Positions 41,883 to 52,128 of a DNA stretch of 64,000 nucleotides are shown here, one piece after another (within the stretch, counting starts at the first letter, position 1; every line of letters begins with the position of its first letter). The position numbers and the translations under genes were made by a program. This DNA comes from an uncultured Phycisphaerales bacterium. Lineage in GTDB: Bacteria; Planctomycetota; Phycisphaerae; WQYP01. The notes beneath the pieces were generated by a model that was not told where the DNA came from, searched no databases, and saw only the letters and a list, made by a program, of their open reading frames with translations. The stretch is taken from positions 44,961 to 108,960 of the forward strand of contig CAIMWO010000071.1 in assembly GCA_903845195.1 (NCBI GenBank), in the 5' to 3' direction.

Positions 41883-43175
41883 ATGAAAACACGTCAACTA
41901 GGAATTTATCTGAGTGCTGTGACGGCGCTGACTGCGGCAGGCATGCTGTGGGCGGCGAATACACCAACAACGGGTGCGGCGTCTGGGCCGACGAAGTCGG
42001 CGTTGACGTTCGCTCCTTTGCCTCCGGGCGCGCCGATCTATTCTCATGCGGACGTCCAGGCGAGCAGCAGTGTGTACGTGCAGGGGAAGTCGCCGTACAA
42101 GGAGCTGACTGCTTCGCACAATTCAATTGACATGACGGTGGGTGGAACGGACGTCAGTATTCTCTGGAATCCGCCGGCGCAGTTTGGTTTCAAGGCCAAC
42201 GGCACCACGTCACCGCTGCAATTTAACGGCACGCTGGGGGCGCTCAGCCCCGCCAACTTCATGATTGGGAAAACACAGAAGTATTCGCTGGCATTCCCGC
42301 ATGCGTCGATGGCGGCGGGCGGCAAGGGCATCTCGCTCTTGATTCGCAGCGGCGGCGTGCAGCGCGGCAGCGTCGCTGGGCAAACGGTTTCTTTGTATGA
42401 CGAAAATACCGATGGCGTCTACTCCATGACCGATGCCATTCGCGTGGACAATGGCAGTTCGGCCATGGCGGTCTTCACGCCGATCACGAAGTACCTTTCG
42501 ACCAAGAACGGGATCGTTGAGATCACCGAAATTGCCGAGGACGGATCGTCCATCACGACGACGCCCCATGTCGGCAAGACCGGCAAGATTTCCTGGAATC
42601 CCATGCTCGATGGGAACGTGGAAGTGCATGCGGTGTTCGGCTCGAAGGACGGCACGCTGAATTTTGAACTGACCTCCCGCGGCGGCTCACCGTCCGAGGC
42701 GATGGTGGTGCCCGGCGATTACGAGTTCCTGTATGGCACGGTTTTCTCCGGTCGCCTGAACAAGATATCCGCGAACATTGTTCCGCACACCGGCGGGACG
42801 ATCACCGTGCCGGATGACGGTGGTACGGTCAAAGCGGACTGGGGCAAGGCCTTCAATTTTGAGTTCGTGGCCACTAAGAAGGGCAACAAGCTCGACATTT
42901 CTCCGGCATCCATTCACCTCAAAGGCAAGGGCGGCGAGGAATATACGAATCTGGTGTACGAGGCGAATCCCGAGGTGTTCTTGATCGCCGACGGACGAGC
43001 TACATCTTTGGGCCGAATGGAATTTGGTTGAAGTGGCCAATTATGTGCGTATTCCGGCGGAATACCATCCAGTGTGAACCTGACCACGGCCAAGGAAGTC
43101 AAAGTTGGACTTACCAGCACGATTCATGGCTTCGGTGTCATCAAAGGCACGATGGTTCTGGACACGACCAAGTAA
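41883..43175 (+). pseudogene. exported beta-rich protein, frame interrupted near its C-terminus
   Basis: From the ATG at 41883 there is a signal peptide (LGIYLSAVTALTAAGMLWAA) and about 380 residues of beta-rich sequence, stopping at a TGA at 43029. In the same frame, coding-like sequence resumes at 43077 (NLTTAKEVKVGLTSTIHGFG) and ends at a TAA at 43173. Between them the best protein-like reading moves to the third frame (SYIFGPNGIWL, about 43002-43034) and then the second (VANYVRIPAEYHP, about 43032-43070). Three single-base deletions would explain this. A same-frame UGA readthrough is the alternative (see findings). I do not recognise the family. Confidence 0.6.
43050..43064 (+). other. 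short hairpin 18 nt after an in-frame TGA
   Basis: TATTCC-GGC-GGAATA forms a perfect 6-bp stem with a 3-nt loop beginning with G. It lies 24 nt from the TGA at 43029-43031 to the loop, within the usual spacing of bacterial SECIS elements. Whether it acts as one is doubtful because of the frame evidence in the host gene. Confidence 0.3.
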
Positions 43176-43205
43176 CAGCTTGGCGAAATAAGTGTTAATC
43201 ACATT

Positions 43206-43238
43206 GGGGAAATCCGATGATTTCCCCTTTTTGATTTT
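43206..43238 (+). terminator. rho-independent terminator (or attenuator) just upstream of selD
   Basis: GGGGAAATC-CGAT-GATTTCCCC, a perfect 9-bp stem, is followed by TTTTTGATTTTT. It ends 18 bp before the chosen selD ATG. It can end the transcript of the preceding gene. Because no promoter is visible between it and selD, it may also attenuate selD expression. Confidence 0.88.
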
Positions 43239-43255
43239 TGCGTGACGACAAAAGC

Positions 43256-44824
43256 ATGACGGATCGACTGGTAAAACGGCGGATGGTGATGCGGCGCTCG
43301 ATGGCGCTGGGGCATTGCATTTGCGATCCGCGTCAAGCCTGTCCGTGCGACGAATTGAAGACGGTGGGGGTTTGCCATTGCGCCGGCGAGACCCGCAGCG
43401 TCCCGGACGCTGATGCTGCAGCCGTGAAACTTACCGAGTATGTGCGCAATCCCGGGTGTGCCTCGAAGATCAGCAAGGGCATTCTGCAGCAGGCGCTGGG
43501 CGGCTTGCCGGAGATGAACGACCCGCGGGTGCTGGTGGGCGCAACCTGCGGCGACGATGCCGGCGTCATGGACCTCGGCGGTACCGGCAATACGATTCTG
43601 ACGGTGGATGTCTTTTCGCCCGTGGTCGACGATCCGTATTTGTTTGGCCAGATCGCCGCCGCAAATTCCCTCAGCGACATTTACGCGATGGGCGGAACGC
43701 CCCAGGCGGCGCTGTCGATCATTGGATTTCCGGTGGACCGATTGCCGGTCGCGGCGATGCGCGAAATTCTTCGCGGCGGCGCGGACAAGATGAAGGAAGC
43801 CGGGGTTCCGATCATTGGGGGCCACAGCATCAATGACCCCGAACCCAAGTGCGGATTTGCCGTGCTGGGCACATGTCCGCGCGGCGCGTTTGTGCGCAAT
43901 GCGGGGGCGCGCGTGGGGGATGTCGTGGTGCTGACCAAGCCATTGGGTTCGGGCATTGTGGCGTTTGGCCGGCAGATCGGCCGGGTTGGCGAAGAGGCTG
44001 TTGGTGAAGTGGCGGCGAGCATGGCTGCGCTCAACAAGGTGGCCGGGGAGCGGATGATTGAGCATGGCGTGCATGCCGCGACGGATGTGACGGGTTTCTC
44101 GCTGTTGGGACACATGGCGGAGATCGTCAAGAACAGCGATGTGGCGGTGGATCTGGCGTTTGACGACATTCCCTTGTTCACCCACGTCGCAGAACTGGCG
44201 GCCGGTGAAGTTCTGCCCGGCGCGGTGGAACGAAACCGCGAGAGTGTTGCAGAGGATTTGCTCGATTTAACGGAGCTGACAGTCGGTCAGCAAGGGATAC
44301 TTTTTGGCCCGGAGACCAGCGGCGGCATTGTAGCGTTTATGCCTGCCGATCAGTCTGAGGCATTCCTCCGCGAACTGCACGAACGCGGAGTGAAGCAGGC
44401 GCGGACGATCGGCGTTGTGACGGGCAGGGCGCCTGGCGGGCAGATACGCGTCACCAAGGTGATGGCTCAATCGAAGGAGTTCGCGATGGAAGAAACCAAG
44501 GCTACTACGGCGGATACGGGATCATGTTGTTGTTCGAACGGTCATGCTGCGGAAAGTGCGTTGCCCGCAGCCGCGAGCGCGGAGGCGTTCAAGACATACA
44601 TGGCGACGGTGAATGCACCGGGCGTTTTGGGCGTGAAACAGAAAAAAATGATATTGATGGCGCTTTCGATTGCCGGCAGGTGCGAGCCGTGCGTGAAGAT
44701 CAACGCCAAGGCGGCCCGCGATGCCGGGGCTACGGAAGCGGAGATCGCCGAGGCCGCGGACCTGGGCATTGCATTCGGCGGCGCTCCGGCGGCGATGTTG
44801 TATAACACGATACGCAAAGGGTAA
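43256..44824 (+). CDS. selD: selenophosphate synthetase fused to an AhpD-like (carboxymuconolactone decarboxylase) domain
   Basis: 522 residues from the ATG at 43256. SelD makes selenophosphate from selenide and ATP, the Se donor for selenocysteine. The catalytic Cys68 and Lys71 are in NPGCASKIS (Cys rather than Sec). Other features are the GATCGDDAGVM nucleotide segment, SLSDIYAMGG and GPETSGGI. The N-terminal 45 residues carry a Cys cluster (HCICDPRQACPC, VCHC) not found in classical SelD. After residue 415, a Cys-rich linker (GSCCCSNGH) leads to an AhpD-like domain with CEPC at 476-479 and AGATEAEIAEAADLGIAFGG. The fusion points to a redox step in Se handling (inference). No good ribosome-binding site is seen, so a start at 43283 is possible. 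Confidence 0.9.
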   Translation: MTDRLVKRRMVMRRSMALGHCICDPRQACPCDELKTVGVCHCAGETRSVPDADAAAVKLTEYVRNPGCASKISKGILQQALGGLPEMNDPRVLVGATCGDDAGVMDLGGTGNTILTVDVFSPVVDDPYLFGQIAAANSLSDIYAMGGTPQAALSIIGFPVDRLPVAAMREILRGGADKMKEAGVPIIGGHSINDPEPKCGFAVLGTCPRGAFVRNAGARVGDVVVLTKPLGSGIVAFGRQIGRVGEEAVGEVAASMAALNKVAGERMIEHGVHAATDVTGFSLLGHMAEIVKNSDVAVDLAFDDIPLFTHVAELAAGEVLPGAVERNRESVAEDLLDLTELTVGQQGILFGPETSGGIVAFMPADQSEAFLRELHERGVKQARTIGVVTGRAPGGQIRVTKVMAQSKEFAMEETKATTADTGSCCCSNGHAAESALPAAASAEAFKTYMATVNAPGVLGVKQKKMILMALSIAGRCEPCVKINAKAARDAGATEAEIAEAADLGIAFGGAPAAMLYNTIRKG

Positions 44825-44861
44825 GAGAATTTGATGGCCGGCGCGGGCCGGAATTTCATGC

Positions 44862-44957
44862 GGAGGCGGACGGTAGCCTGGTGGCGCCCGCGGCCTTCAA
44901 AGCCGTTGTGGGCTCGACAAGGGCCCAGGTGGGTTCGATTCCCATACGCCTCCGCCA
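44862..44957 (+). tRNA. selC: tRNA-Sec (anticodon TCA)
   Basis: A 96-nt tRNA with GGAGGCG/CGCCTCC acceptor pairing, encoded GCCA end, anticodon loop CTTCAAA with TCA at 44897-44899, a long variable arm (TGGGC...GCCCA), and a T-arm with TTCGATT loop. The sequence around the anticodon and 3' end (TTCGATTCC) matches the tRNA-Sec pattern. It is charged with serine and converted to Sec by SelA. It sits in the gap between selD and selA, a compact Sec operon. Confidence 0.95.
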
Positions 44958-44988
44958 TTTTTTATTGCTGTGACCGGATCGGACGACG

Positions 44989-46398
44989 ATGAAGGCGGCA
45001 GGTATGGACGACAGCGCGGCAAAACTTCTGCGGGCACTGCCTGCGGTGGGAGATTTTCTTGGGTCGGAGCATGGCCAGGCGCTGATCGAGGAATTCGGCG
45101 AAGGGGTTGTGAAGTGGCAGCTTCGCGCTGCGCTGGAGGAACTCCGGACGGACATTCGCGATGGAAAAATTACGGCCCCGGTGGGCCTGAGTGAATTGGC
45201 GGGGCGGCTCCGCGTGCCTCTGCTACGTCTCAGTGACCCTGCGGCGCGCCGGGCCATCAACGCCACCGGCATTCTGCTGCATACGGGTCTGGGCCGAGCG
45301 CCGCTCTGCCCGGCTGCGATTGCAGCCATATCGGTAGCAGGAGGATATACGCCGCTGCAAGCCAGTCTTGAAAGCGGCGACCGCTCGCTGCGAGAAGAAC
45401 GCGTGCAGGCCATGTTGCAGGCACTCGCCGGATGCGAGGCGGCGACGGTGGTGAATAACAATGCTGCCGCCACGATGCTGATTCTCAATGCTTTGTCGGC
45501 CGGCAAGGAGACGATCATCAGCCGCGGGCAATTGATCGAAATCGGGGGGAGTTTTCGCATGACCGATGTGATGGCGCAGAGCGGCGCCGTACTTCGCGAA
45601 GTGGGCACAACCAACCGGACCCATTTGCGGGATTACGAGGCGGCGATCACCGAACAGACCGCGGCGATCGTGCACGTCCATACGTCGAATTATCGCATCC
45701 GGGGTTTTGCATCGACGCCTTCGATTGCGGAATTGGTTGCGCTGGGGCGCAAGCACAAACTGCCCGTCATCGACGATCTTGGCAGCGGGGCGATCGTTCC
45801 GTTGCATGAGTGGGGTATCAGCGACGAGCCGCTGGTGAAGGACTCCCTTGCGGCCGGTGCAGACGTGGTCTGTTTCAGCGGCGACAAGCTCATCTGCGGG
45901 CCGCAGGCGGGGATCATCTGCGGGCGAAAATCGCACATCGAGCGGATTCGAAAAAATCCCTACGCCCGGATGTTTCGGGTCTGCAAGCTGACGCTGGCCG
46001 GTCTTGAGGCGACGCTCGGGGAATTCATCAATGGCACATTCCGGGAGAATATCCCGTTCTACAAGATGATGGCGCGGAACGTTAGTGAATTGGAACGTGA
46101 TGCTCGCGACCTGGCCTCCGCGCTGGACGGTATTCCGGGATTGTCCGTCGCTGTGGGCGAGGATCTTTCATACGTCGGAAGCGGATCCATTCCGGATGAA
46201 GGCCTTCCCACCCGCGTCGTGCGGATTCGAAGCGTCGAAATTTCCGCAGGTGAACTGGCGCGTCGGCTGCGCATGGGCATTCCCTCGGTGTTTGGGCGGT
46301 TGGCTGATGGCGAATTGGTCATGGATGTGCGAACGCTGCGCGATGGCGAGACGGCTGAAGTTGCCGGCGCCGTTCGTCGAGCGGTCGCCGGCAGGTGA
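44989..46398 (+). CDS. selA: L-seryl-tRNA(Sec) selenium transferase
   Basis: 469 residues, usual SelA length, cytoplasmic decamer in known cases. It converts Ser-tRNA(Sec) to Sec-tRNA(Sec) with selenophosphate and PLP. Seen: ARRAINATGILLHTGLGRAP, the PLP-binding NNNAAATMLILNAL, the GTTNRTHLRDYEAAI substrate segment, and the PLP lysine at residue 300 in FSGDKLICGPQAGI. The C-terminal domain has VRIRSVEISAGELARRLRM. An ATG at 45004 with better AGG spacing may be the true start. It is 31 bp after tRNA-Sec and 33 bp before selB. Confidence 0.96.
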   Translation: MKAAGMDDSAAKLLRALPAVGDFLGSEHGQALIEEFGEGVVKWQLRAALEELRTDIRDGKITAPVGLSELAGRLRVPLLRLSDPAARRAINATGILLHTGLGRAPLCPAAIAAISVAGGYTPLQASLESGDRSLREERVQAMLQALAGCEAATVVNNNAAATMLILNALSAGKETIISRGQLIEIGGSFRMTDVMAQSGAVLREVGTTNRTHLRDYEAAITEQTAAIVHVHTSNYRIRGFASTPSIAELVALGRKHKLPVIDDLGSGAIVPLHEWGISDEPLVKDSLAAGADVVCFSGDKLICGPQAGIICGRKSHIERIRKNPYARMFRVCKLTLAGLEATLGEFINGTFRENIPFYKMMARNVSELERDARDLASALDGIPGLSVAVGEDLSYVGSGSIPDEGLPTRVVRIRSVEISAGELARRLRMGIPSVFGRLADGELVMDVRTLRDGETAEVAGAVRRAVAGR

Positions 46399-46431
46399 CC
46401 CGTGCGCTCACAGGATTAAACAGGTTTCTGC

Positions 46432-48433
<2,002 letters not shown>

Positions 48434-48447
<14 letters not shown>

Positions 48448-48688
48448 ATCGCAGCTTTTCCCACGTGTTCGTCGGGCCCTGTGGGTGCTGGCCGCACTGG
48501 GCCTCGTAAGTTACGGCTATACGATGGAGCATCATCCGGTGGTTTCGCTCAATGGCGGCACCACGACGCAGTTTTCCGGGCCGGCGTTCGTCAAAGCGGA
48601 AACGGTGGATGCGTTTGCACTGCATGATGATCAAATTGTCGCGCCGCTGACGGGTACGGCAGTGACCGCCAAAGACTGCAAGACATGA
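48434..48688 (+). CDS. small exported or membrane-anchored protein
   Basis: 84 residues from the ATG at 48434, overlapping selB by 14 bp. One hydrophobic N-terminal segment (RRALWVLAALGLVSYGYTME) and a short polar outside domain with NGGTTTQFSGPAFVKAETVD and a single Cys near the end (KDCKT). A terminator follows 17 bp after the stop. I do not recognise the family. Being last in the Sec operon suggests a selenium-related role, but this is context only. Confidence 0.6.
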
Positions 48689-48704
48689 GGCTCGTAGCCT
48701 GTGC

Positions 48705-48730
48705 AAAGTCACGCGTCGCGTGACTTTTTC
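48705..48730 (+). terminator. rho-independent terminator of the sel operon
   Basis: AAAGTCAC and GTGACTTT pair across a 7-nt GC-rich loop (GCGTCGC), followed by TTTTTC. This separates the sel genes from the polyferredoxin. Confidence 0.85.
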
Positions 48731-48773
48731 AGTCCTCTTAACCAATGTTTCCGACTTCTGACTCCGGGTTGAC

Positions 48774-49886
48774 ATGGCCGCCAAGCTTCCGCCCTTTTAC
48801 ATGCGTCTTCGTTTTGCCACGGCGTTTATTTCGACGTGGCTGTTGAATCTCAATATGTTCGGGTGGTCGCTGAAGTCGGTCTGCTCTCCGGGCTTTAATT
48901 GTCATGGATGCCCGTGGGCGACGGGGGCCTGCCCGATCGGGGCGATTACTTACGGCTCGGCAATCCATACCATTCCGGTTCTTGCATTGGGTTCGGTGCT
49001 GGCGGTCGGGGCGGTACTTGGCCGGTTGGTTTGCGGCTTTATGTGCCCGTTTGGGTTCCTGCAGGATTTGTTGCACCGGATTCCAACGCCGAAGATATCG
49101 TTGCCGCGCTGGTTTCGGTATGGCAAATATGTGGCGCTGGCGCTGCTCGTTTTCATTCTGCCTTGGTTTCTGGGTTTTCAGCAGTCGGGATATTTGAGCG
49201 TTGCCAAACCCGTTGTGAACAAGGCTGCGGAAGGCAATCTCGATGTGAAGGTCACCGTGACGAACATGGGAATGGAGCCCATTGCGGGGGTGAAGCTCGT
49301 TTCGCATTACCGCGACGTGGCCGACAAGACAGAATCGTTCACGCAAGCCAAAGAGTTCAAGGAGATTTCTATCGCTCCGGGGCAGACGTTGACGCTGCCG
49401 AATTTTCTGATTCCCAACCAGCTTGCCACGGCGGAGTTAATCGTCGATTCGCCACAGAGCGAGATCGTTCAAACCCCGCGCTATCAGCTTTATTTCTGCA
49501 AACTGTGCCCCAGCGGAACGCTCACGGCGACCATTCCCCTGGCCTTCACCCATGGCGGCGGCGGAAAATCGTTCTATGCCTGGGTGGGCAGTGTCTGGCT
49601 GCGACTGACGATCCTGGTGGTTTTTCTTGTGGGTATGGTCATTGCATCGCGGCCGTTCTGCCGACTTTTCTGTCCGCTGGGTGCCATGTATGGACTCACC
49701 GCGCGGCTGGCGCTGACGCGGATGAAAGTCGAAACCAGTGCGTGTATCGACTGCGGCAAGTGCGACAAGGCCTGCCCGCTGGAACTGGATGTTCGCAAAG
49801 AAATCGGCGGAATGGAATGCATCGCCTGCGGGGACTGCAAGAAGGTTTGTCCGAAGTCGGGGATTAAACGGACATTCGGGCTCTGA
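48774..49886 (+). CDS. membrane polyferredoxin, NapH/YccM-like
   Basis: 370 residues. The N-terminal half is a Fer4_5-type membrane domain with cysteine clusters (CSPGFNCHGCPWATGACPIG and CGFMCPFGFLQ). A periplasmic beta insert (about 135-260, with VTVTNMGMEPIAGVKLVSHY) follows. A second membrane pair leads to CRLFCPLGAMYG. The C-terminus has two [4Fe-4S] ferredoxin motifs (CIDCGKCDKACPLELDV and CIACGDCKKVCPK). It would move electrons across or along the membrane. Its position between the Sec operon and the dehydratase/reductase operon suggests it supplies electrons to one of them (inference). Confidence 0.85.
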   Translation: MAAKLPPFYMRLRFATAFISTWLLNLNMFGWSLKSVCSPGFNCHGCPWATGACPIGAITYGSAIHTIPVLALGSVLAVGAVLGRLVCGFMCPFGFLQDLLHRIPTPKISLPRWFRYGKYVALALLVFILPWFLGFQQSGYLSVAKPVVNKAAEGNLDVKVTVTNMGMEPIAGVKLVSHYRDVADKTESFTQAKEFKEISIAPGQTLTLPNFLIPNQLATAELIVDSPQSEIVQTPRYQLYFCKLCPSGTLTATIPLAFTHGGGGKSFYAWVGSVWLRLTILVVFLVGMVIASRPFCRLFCPLGAMYGLTARLALTRMKVETSACIDCGKCDKACPLELDVRKEIGGMECIACGDCKKVCPKSGIKRTFGL

Positions 49887-49898
49887 GATACAAGCGGG

Positions 49899-49926
49899 AA
49901 TCAAGAAGCAAGAATCAAGAAGCAAG
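49899..49926 (+). repeat. 7-bp tandem array (AAGCAAG family)
   Basis: AATCAAG, AAGCAAG, AATCAAG, AAGCAAG, starting 13 bp after the polyferredoxin stop, in the gap between convergent genes. Confidence 0.8.
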
Positions 49927-49966
49927 AAGACGCGCGATAGCGATGCCCGAGCATCACCGGTTGGTC

Positions 49967-50749
49967 TCATTTGATACTTCGCCCTGCCAGAATCGCTGCT
50001 CCCAATGCACCTGTAATTTGTGGTTGTGGCGATAGCGTCACTGGATTGGCCAGGGCGCGTTCGAGCGCTTCGCGCATGCCGGGGATGAGAGCCACGCCGC
50101 CGGTGAAGAGAATGGGGGATTCAAGATGGCTGCCGGCCATGGCGGTGAGTCGAGTGGCTATGGCGTTTTGGACGCCCGCGACGATGTCTTCGCGGGCCAC
50201 GCCGGAGGCCAGCAGGCCGATGATTTCAGTTTCGGCAAAGACGACGCAGGTGGAAGAGATGGCGGCCGGAGATGCGGCACGCTCGGCCAGCGAGCCAAGC
50301 TCTGAGAGCGTGGTATCGAGCCGGGCCGCAACGACTTCGAGGAAACGTCCCGTGCCGGCGGCACAGCGGTCGTTCATCGCGAAATCGCGAACCGTACTGG
50401 CGGGCGGGGGATCGAGCCGGAGAAGCTTCGAATCCTGGCCGCCGATTTCGATGACCGTCATGGCCTGGGGGCACAAGAAGCGAACGCCCACGGCGTGGCA
50501 GGTGATTTCGGTCATGGTGGTGTCGGCGGCCTTGATGAGGTTGCGGGCGTATCCGGTGGCGATGACGCGTTTGATATCAGAGCGCTGCAGCCCGGCTTCG
50601 CGGAGCAGGGCGCCGAACGTTTCCTCGGCCAGACCGTTGTGATCGACGTGCTGATCGCGCACGGCGGAGGCGAGAATCTTCTGCGCAGCAACATCGAAGA
50701 TCACCACTTTGAGTGCTCGCGAGCCGCCATCGATGCCGGCACAAATCAT
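49967..50749 (-). CDS. 2-hydroxyacyl-CoA dehydratase-type activator ATPase
   Basis: 260 residues, BcrAD/BadFG family, usual activase length. These homodimeric ASKHA ATPases carry one [4Fe-4S] cluster and use ATP to inject a low-potential electron into their partner reductase. Seen: ICAGIDGGSRALKVVIFD, VIEIGGQDSK, and the cluster cysteines DRCAAGTGRFLE near 129 and STCVVFAETEI near 167, with FTGGVALIPG near the end. GGAG lies 7 bp upstream. It overlaps the preceding gene by 4 bp (ATGA) and is last of the five-gene operon. Confidence 0.93.
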   Translation of the reverse strand: MICAGIDGGSRALKVVIFDVAAQKILASAVRDQHVDHNGLAEETFGALLREAGLQRSDIKRVIATGYARNLIKAADTTMTEITCHAVGVRFLCPQAMTVIEIGGQDSKLLRLDPPPASTVRDFAMNDRCAAGTGRFLEVVAARLDTTLSELGSLAERAASPAAISSTCVVFAETEIIGLLASGVAREDIVAGVQNAIATRLTAMAGSHLESPILFTGGVALIPGMREALERALANPVTLSPQPQITGALGAAILAGRSIK

Positions 50750-52128
50750 GATGTTCTCCGTCGCCGGACTGTTTCCACCAAAGCCTCGAGGCGCGTTCGC
50801 AGGCTGGCACGCACGCCTTCGTTCAACGGCGGGACTTCGATCTCCACCACCGGAACATTCGATTCTCGCTGAATTATCGCACGAATGGCGCTGCCCTCCA
50901 AGGCACAGTGGCTGGCGCCGGGAATACGCGAGATCAGCACGGCCTCGGCTCCAAACTGCCGCACATCATGCATGATTCGCTTTGCTCGGTCGGCGGATGG
51001 GCCGATCATGGGGTCCGCCAGGGCCATGCGGGCCAGCGCTTCCATGGGCGCCACATCGGTGGGGATCGGGTCGAGCGCGTGGCAGAACATGAACTCGGTG
51101 CCGCAGAGACGTCCGCCGCACTCTTCGAGCAGGTTCATGGCCTGGAGATCGGCCACGGGGTTGACCCAGAAAACGCGGACGGCATCGGCGGGCAGGGTTC
51201 CCGCGCTTACGGCGATGCGGCGTAACACTTCGGCCAAAAGCTCGCCGAGAACTTCCTGTGTTTGCTGGCGGTCTGAGCAGTAGTGAATCGCGAGCATCTC
51301 GGCGATCAGCATTTCCAGGGCGGGCAGGGGGCAGCGTGGAGCGGTGAAAACAAGATTGCGGAGCTGGCGCAACATGTCACGAATGCGGTTGGCTGCAGTA
51401 ATGCCTTCGGCCAAACGTGCATCCGTAACCTCGTGGCCGACTGTCTTAGCGAGGGCGGCAGAGACGCGTTGCAGTTCGGCTTGGACGAAATCGACTTGTC
51501 GCCCCCCAGCTAAAAATCCACCGGGCAGGGCGATAGCTTCTTCCGTCGGCTCAGGCGTGCGGCGGGCCGGAATTTCCCACCAAAGAATTGCAAGTCCTCG
51601 AGAGGCCAGACGCTGAGCGATCGCGGAGAAATCATCGCATGTCGCGCCGACGGAGCAGATCAGGAGGTCCGGCGGCGGAAAGTGTTGATGGGTCTCAAAT
51701 GCGCCGAGCATCGCCCTGACGGGGCAGAAGGATTCATCGATGCCGAGGGAATCGGCGATCGCAAGGTCGCGGGTCGACTGGCGCATGATGCAAGGGATCC
51801 ACCAGGTTCCATCGGGGTAGAATGCGATCGTGTCGGGCAGGGCGTACGCCATGATGGGCACGGTTCCCAGGTCTTTCATGGTGCCTATGATTTTCTTCCC
51901 GGCGCGCTGGGCGGCGAAGAGGCGTTCGGTTTCCGTGAGCAGAAAATTCCAGAGACGCAGTGCAGCGGCCGAATTGTCGAAGCGCAGTTGTGCGAGGCGG
52001 TAATCGCCGGCAGTGAAATGGCGTTCGAGCGGCCCGCCGTAGGGGGCTTCGTGGAATCCCGCAGCGCGGAGCGATGTATAGCGGTGATGCCATTGCTCGA
52101 GGGAAATTTGTGCCGGCGGTTCGTTCAT
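50746..52128 (-). CDS. 2-hydroxyacyl-CoA dehydratase-like subunit (first of pair)
   Basis: 460 residues. It matches the HgdB/FldB-like family loosely: GKKIIGTMKDLGTVPIMAYA, DESFCPVRAMLGAF, LLICSVGATCDDFSAI, ISRIPGASHCALEG. Several cysteines are candidates for a [4Fe-4S] cluster. It is longer than typical (about 380-430). Family members remove water from 2-hydroxyacyl-CoA or reduce aromatic CoA esters after ATP-driven electron transfer. Both ends overlap neighbouring genes by 4 bp, so it is translationally coupled to its partner and the activase. Confidence 0.75.
   Translation of the reverse strand: MNEPPAQISLEQWHHRYTSLRAAGFHEAPYGGPLERHFTAGDYRLAQLRFDNSAAALRLWNFLLTETERLFAAQRAGKKIIGTMKDLGTVPIMAYALPDTIAFYPDGTWWIPCIMRQSTRDLAIADSLGIDESFCPVRAMLGAFETHQHFPPPDLLICSVGATCDDFSAIAQRLASRGLAILWWEIPARRTPEPTEEAIALPGGFLAGGRQVDFVQAELQRVSAALAKTVGHEVTDARLAEGITAANRIRDMLRQLRNLVFTAPRCPLPALEMLIAEMLAIHYCSDRQQTQEVLGELLAEVLRRIAVSAGTLPADAVRVFWVNPVADLQAMNLLEECGGRLCGTEFMFCHALDPIPTDVAPMEALARMALADPMIGPSADRAKRIMHDVRQFGAEAVLISRIPGASHCALEGSAIRAIIQRESNVPVVEIEVPPLNEGVRASLRTRLEALVETVRRRRTS

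Noticed and set aside
48674..48700. TGA ending the small exported protein as a selenocysteine codon
   Set aside because: Only two sense codons follow before a TAG, and the next hairpin is a terminator with a T-tract.
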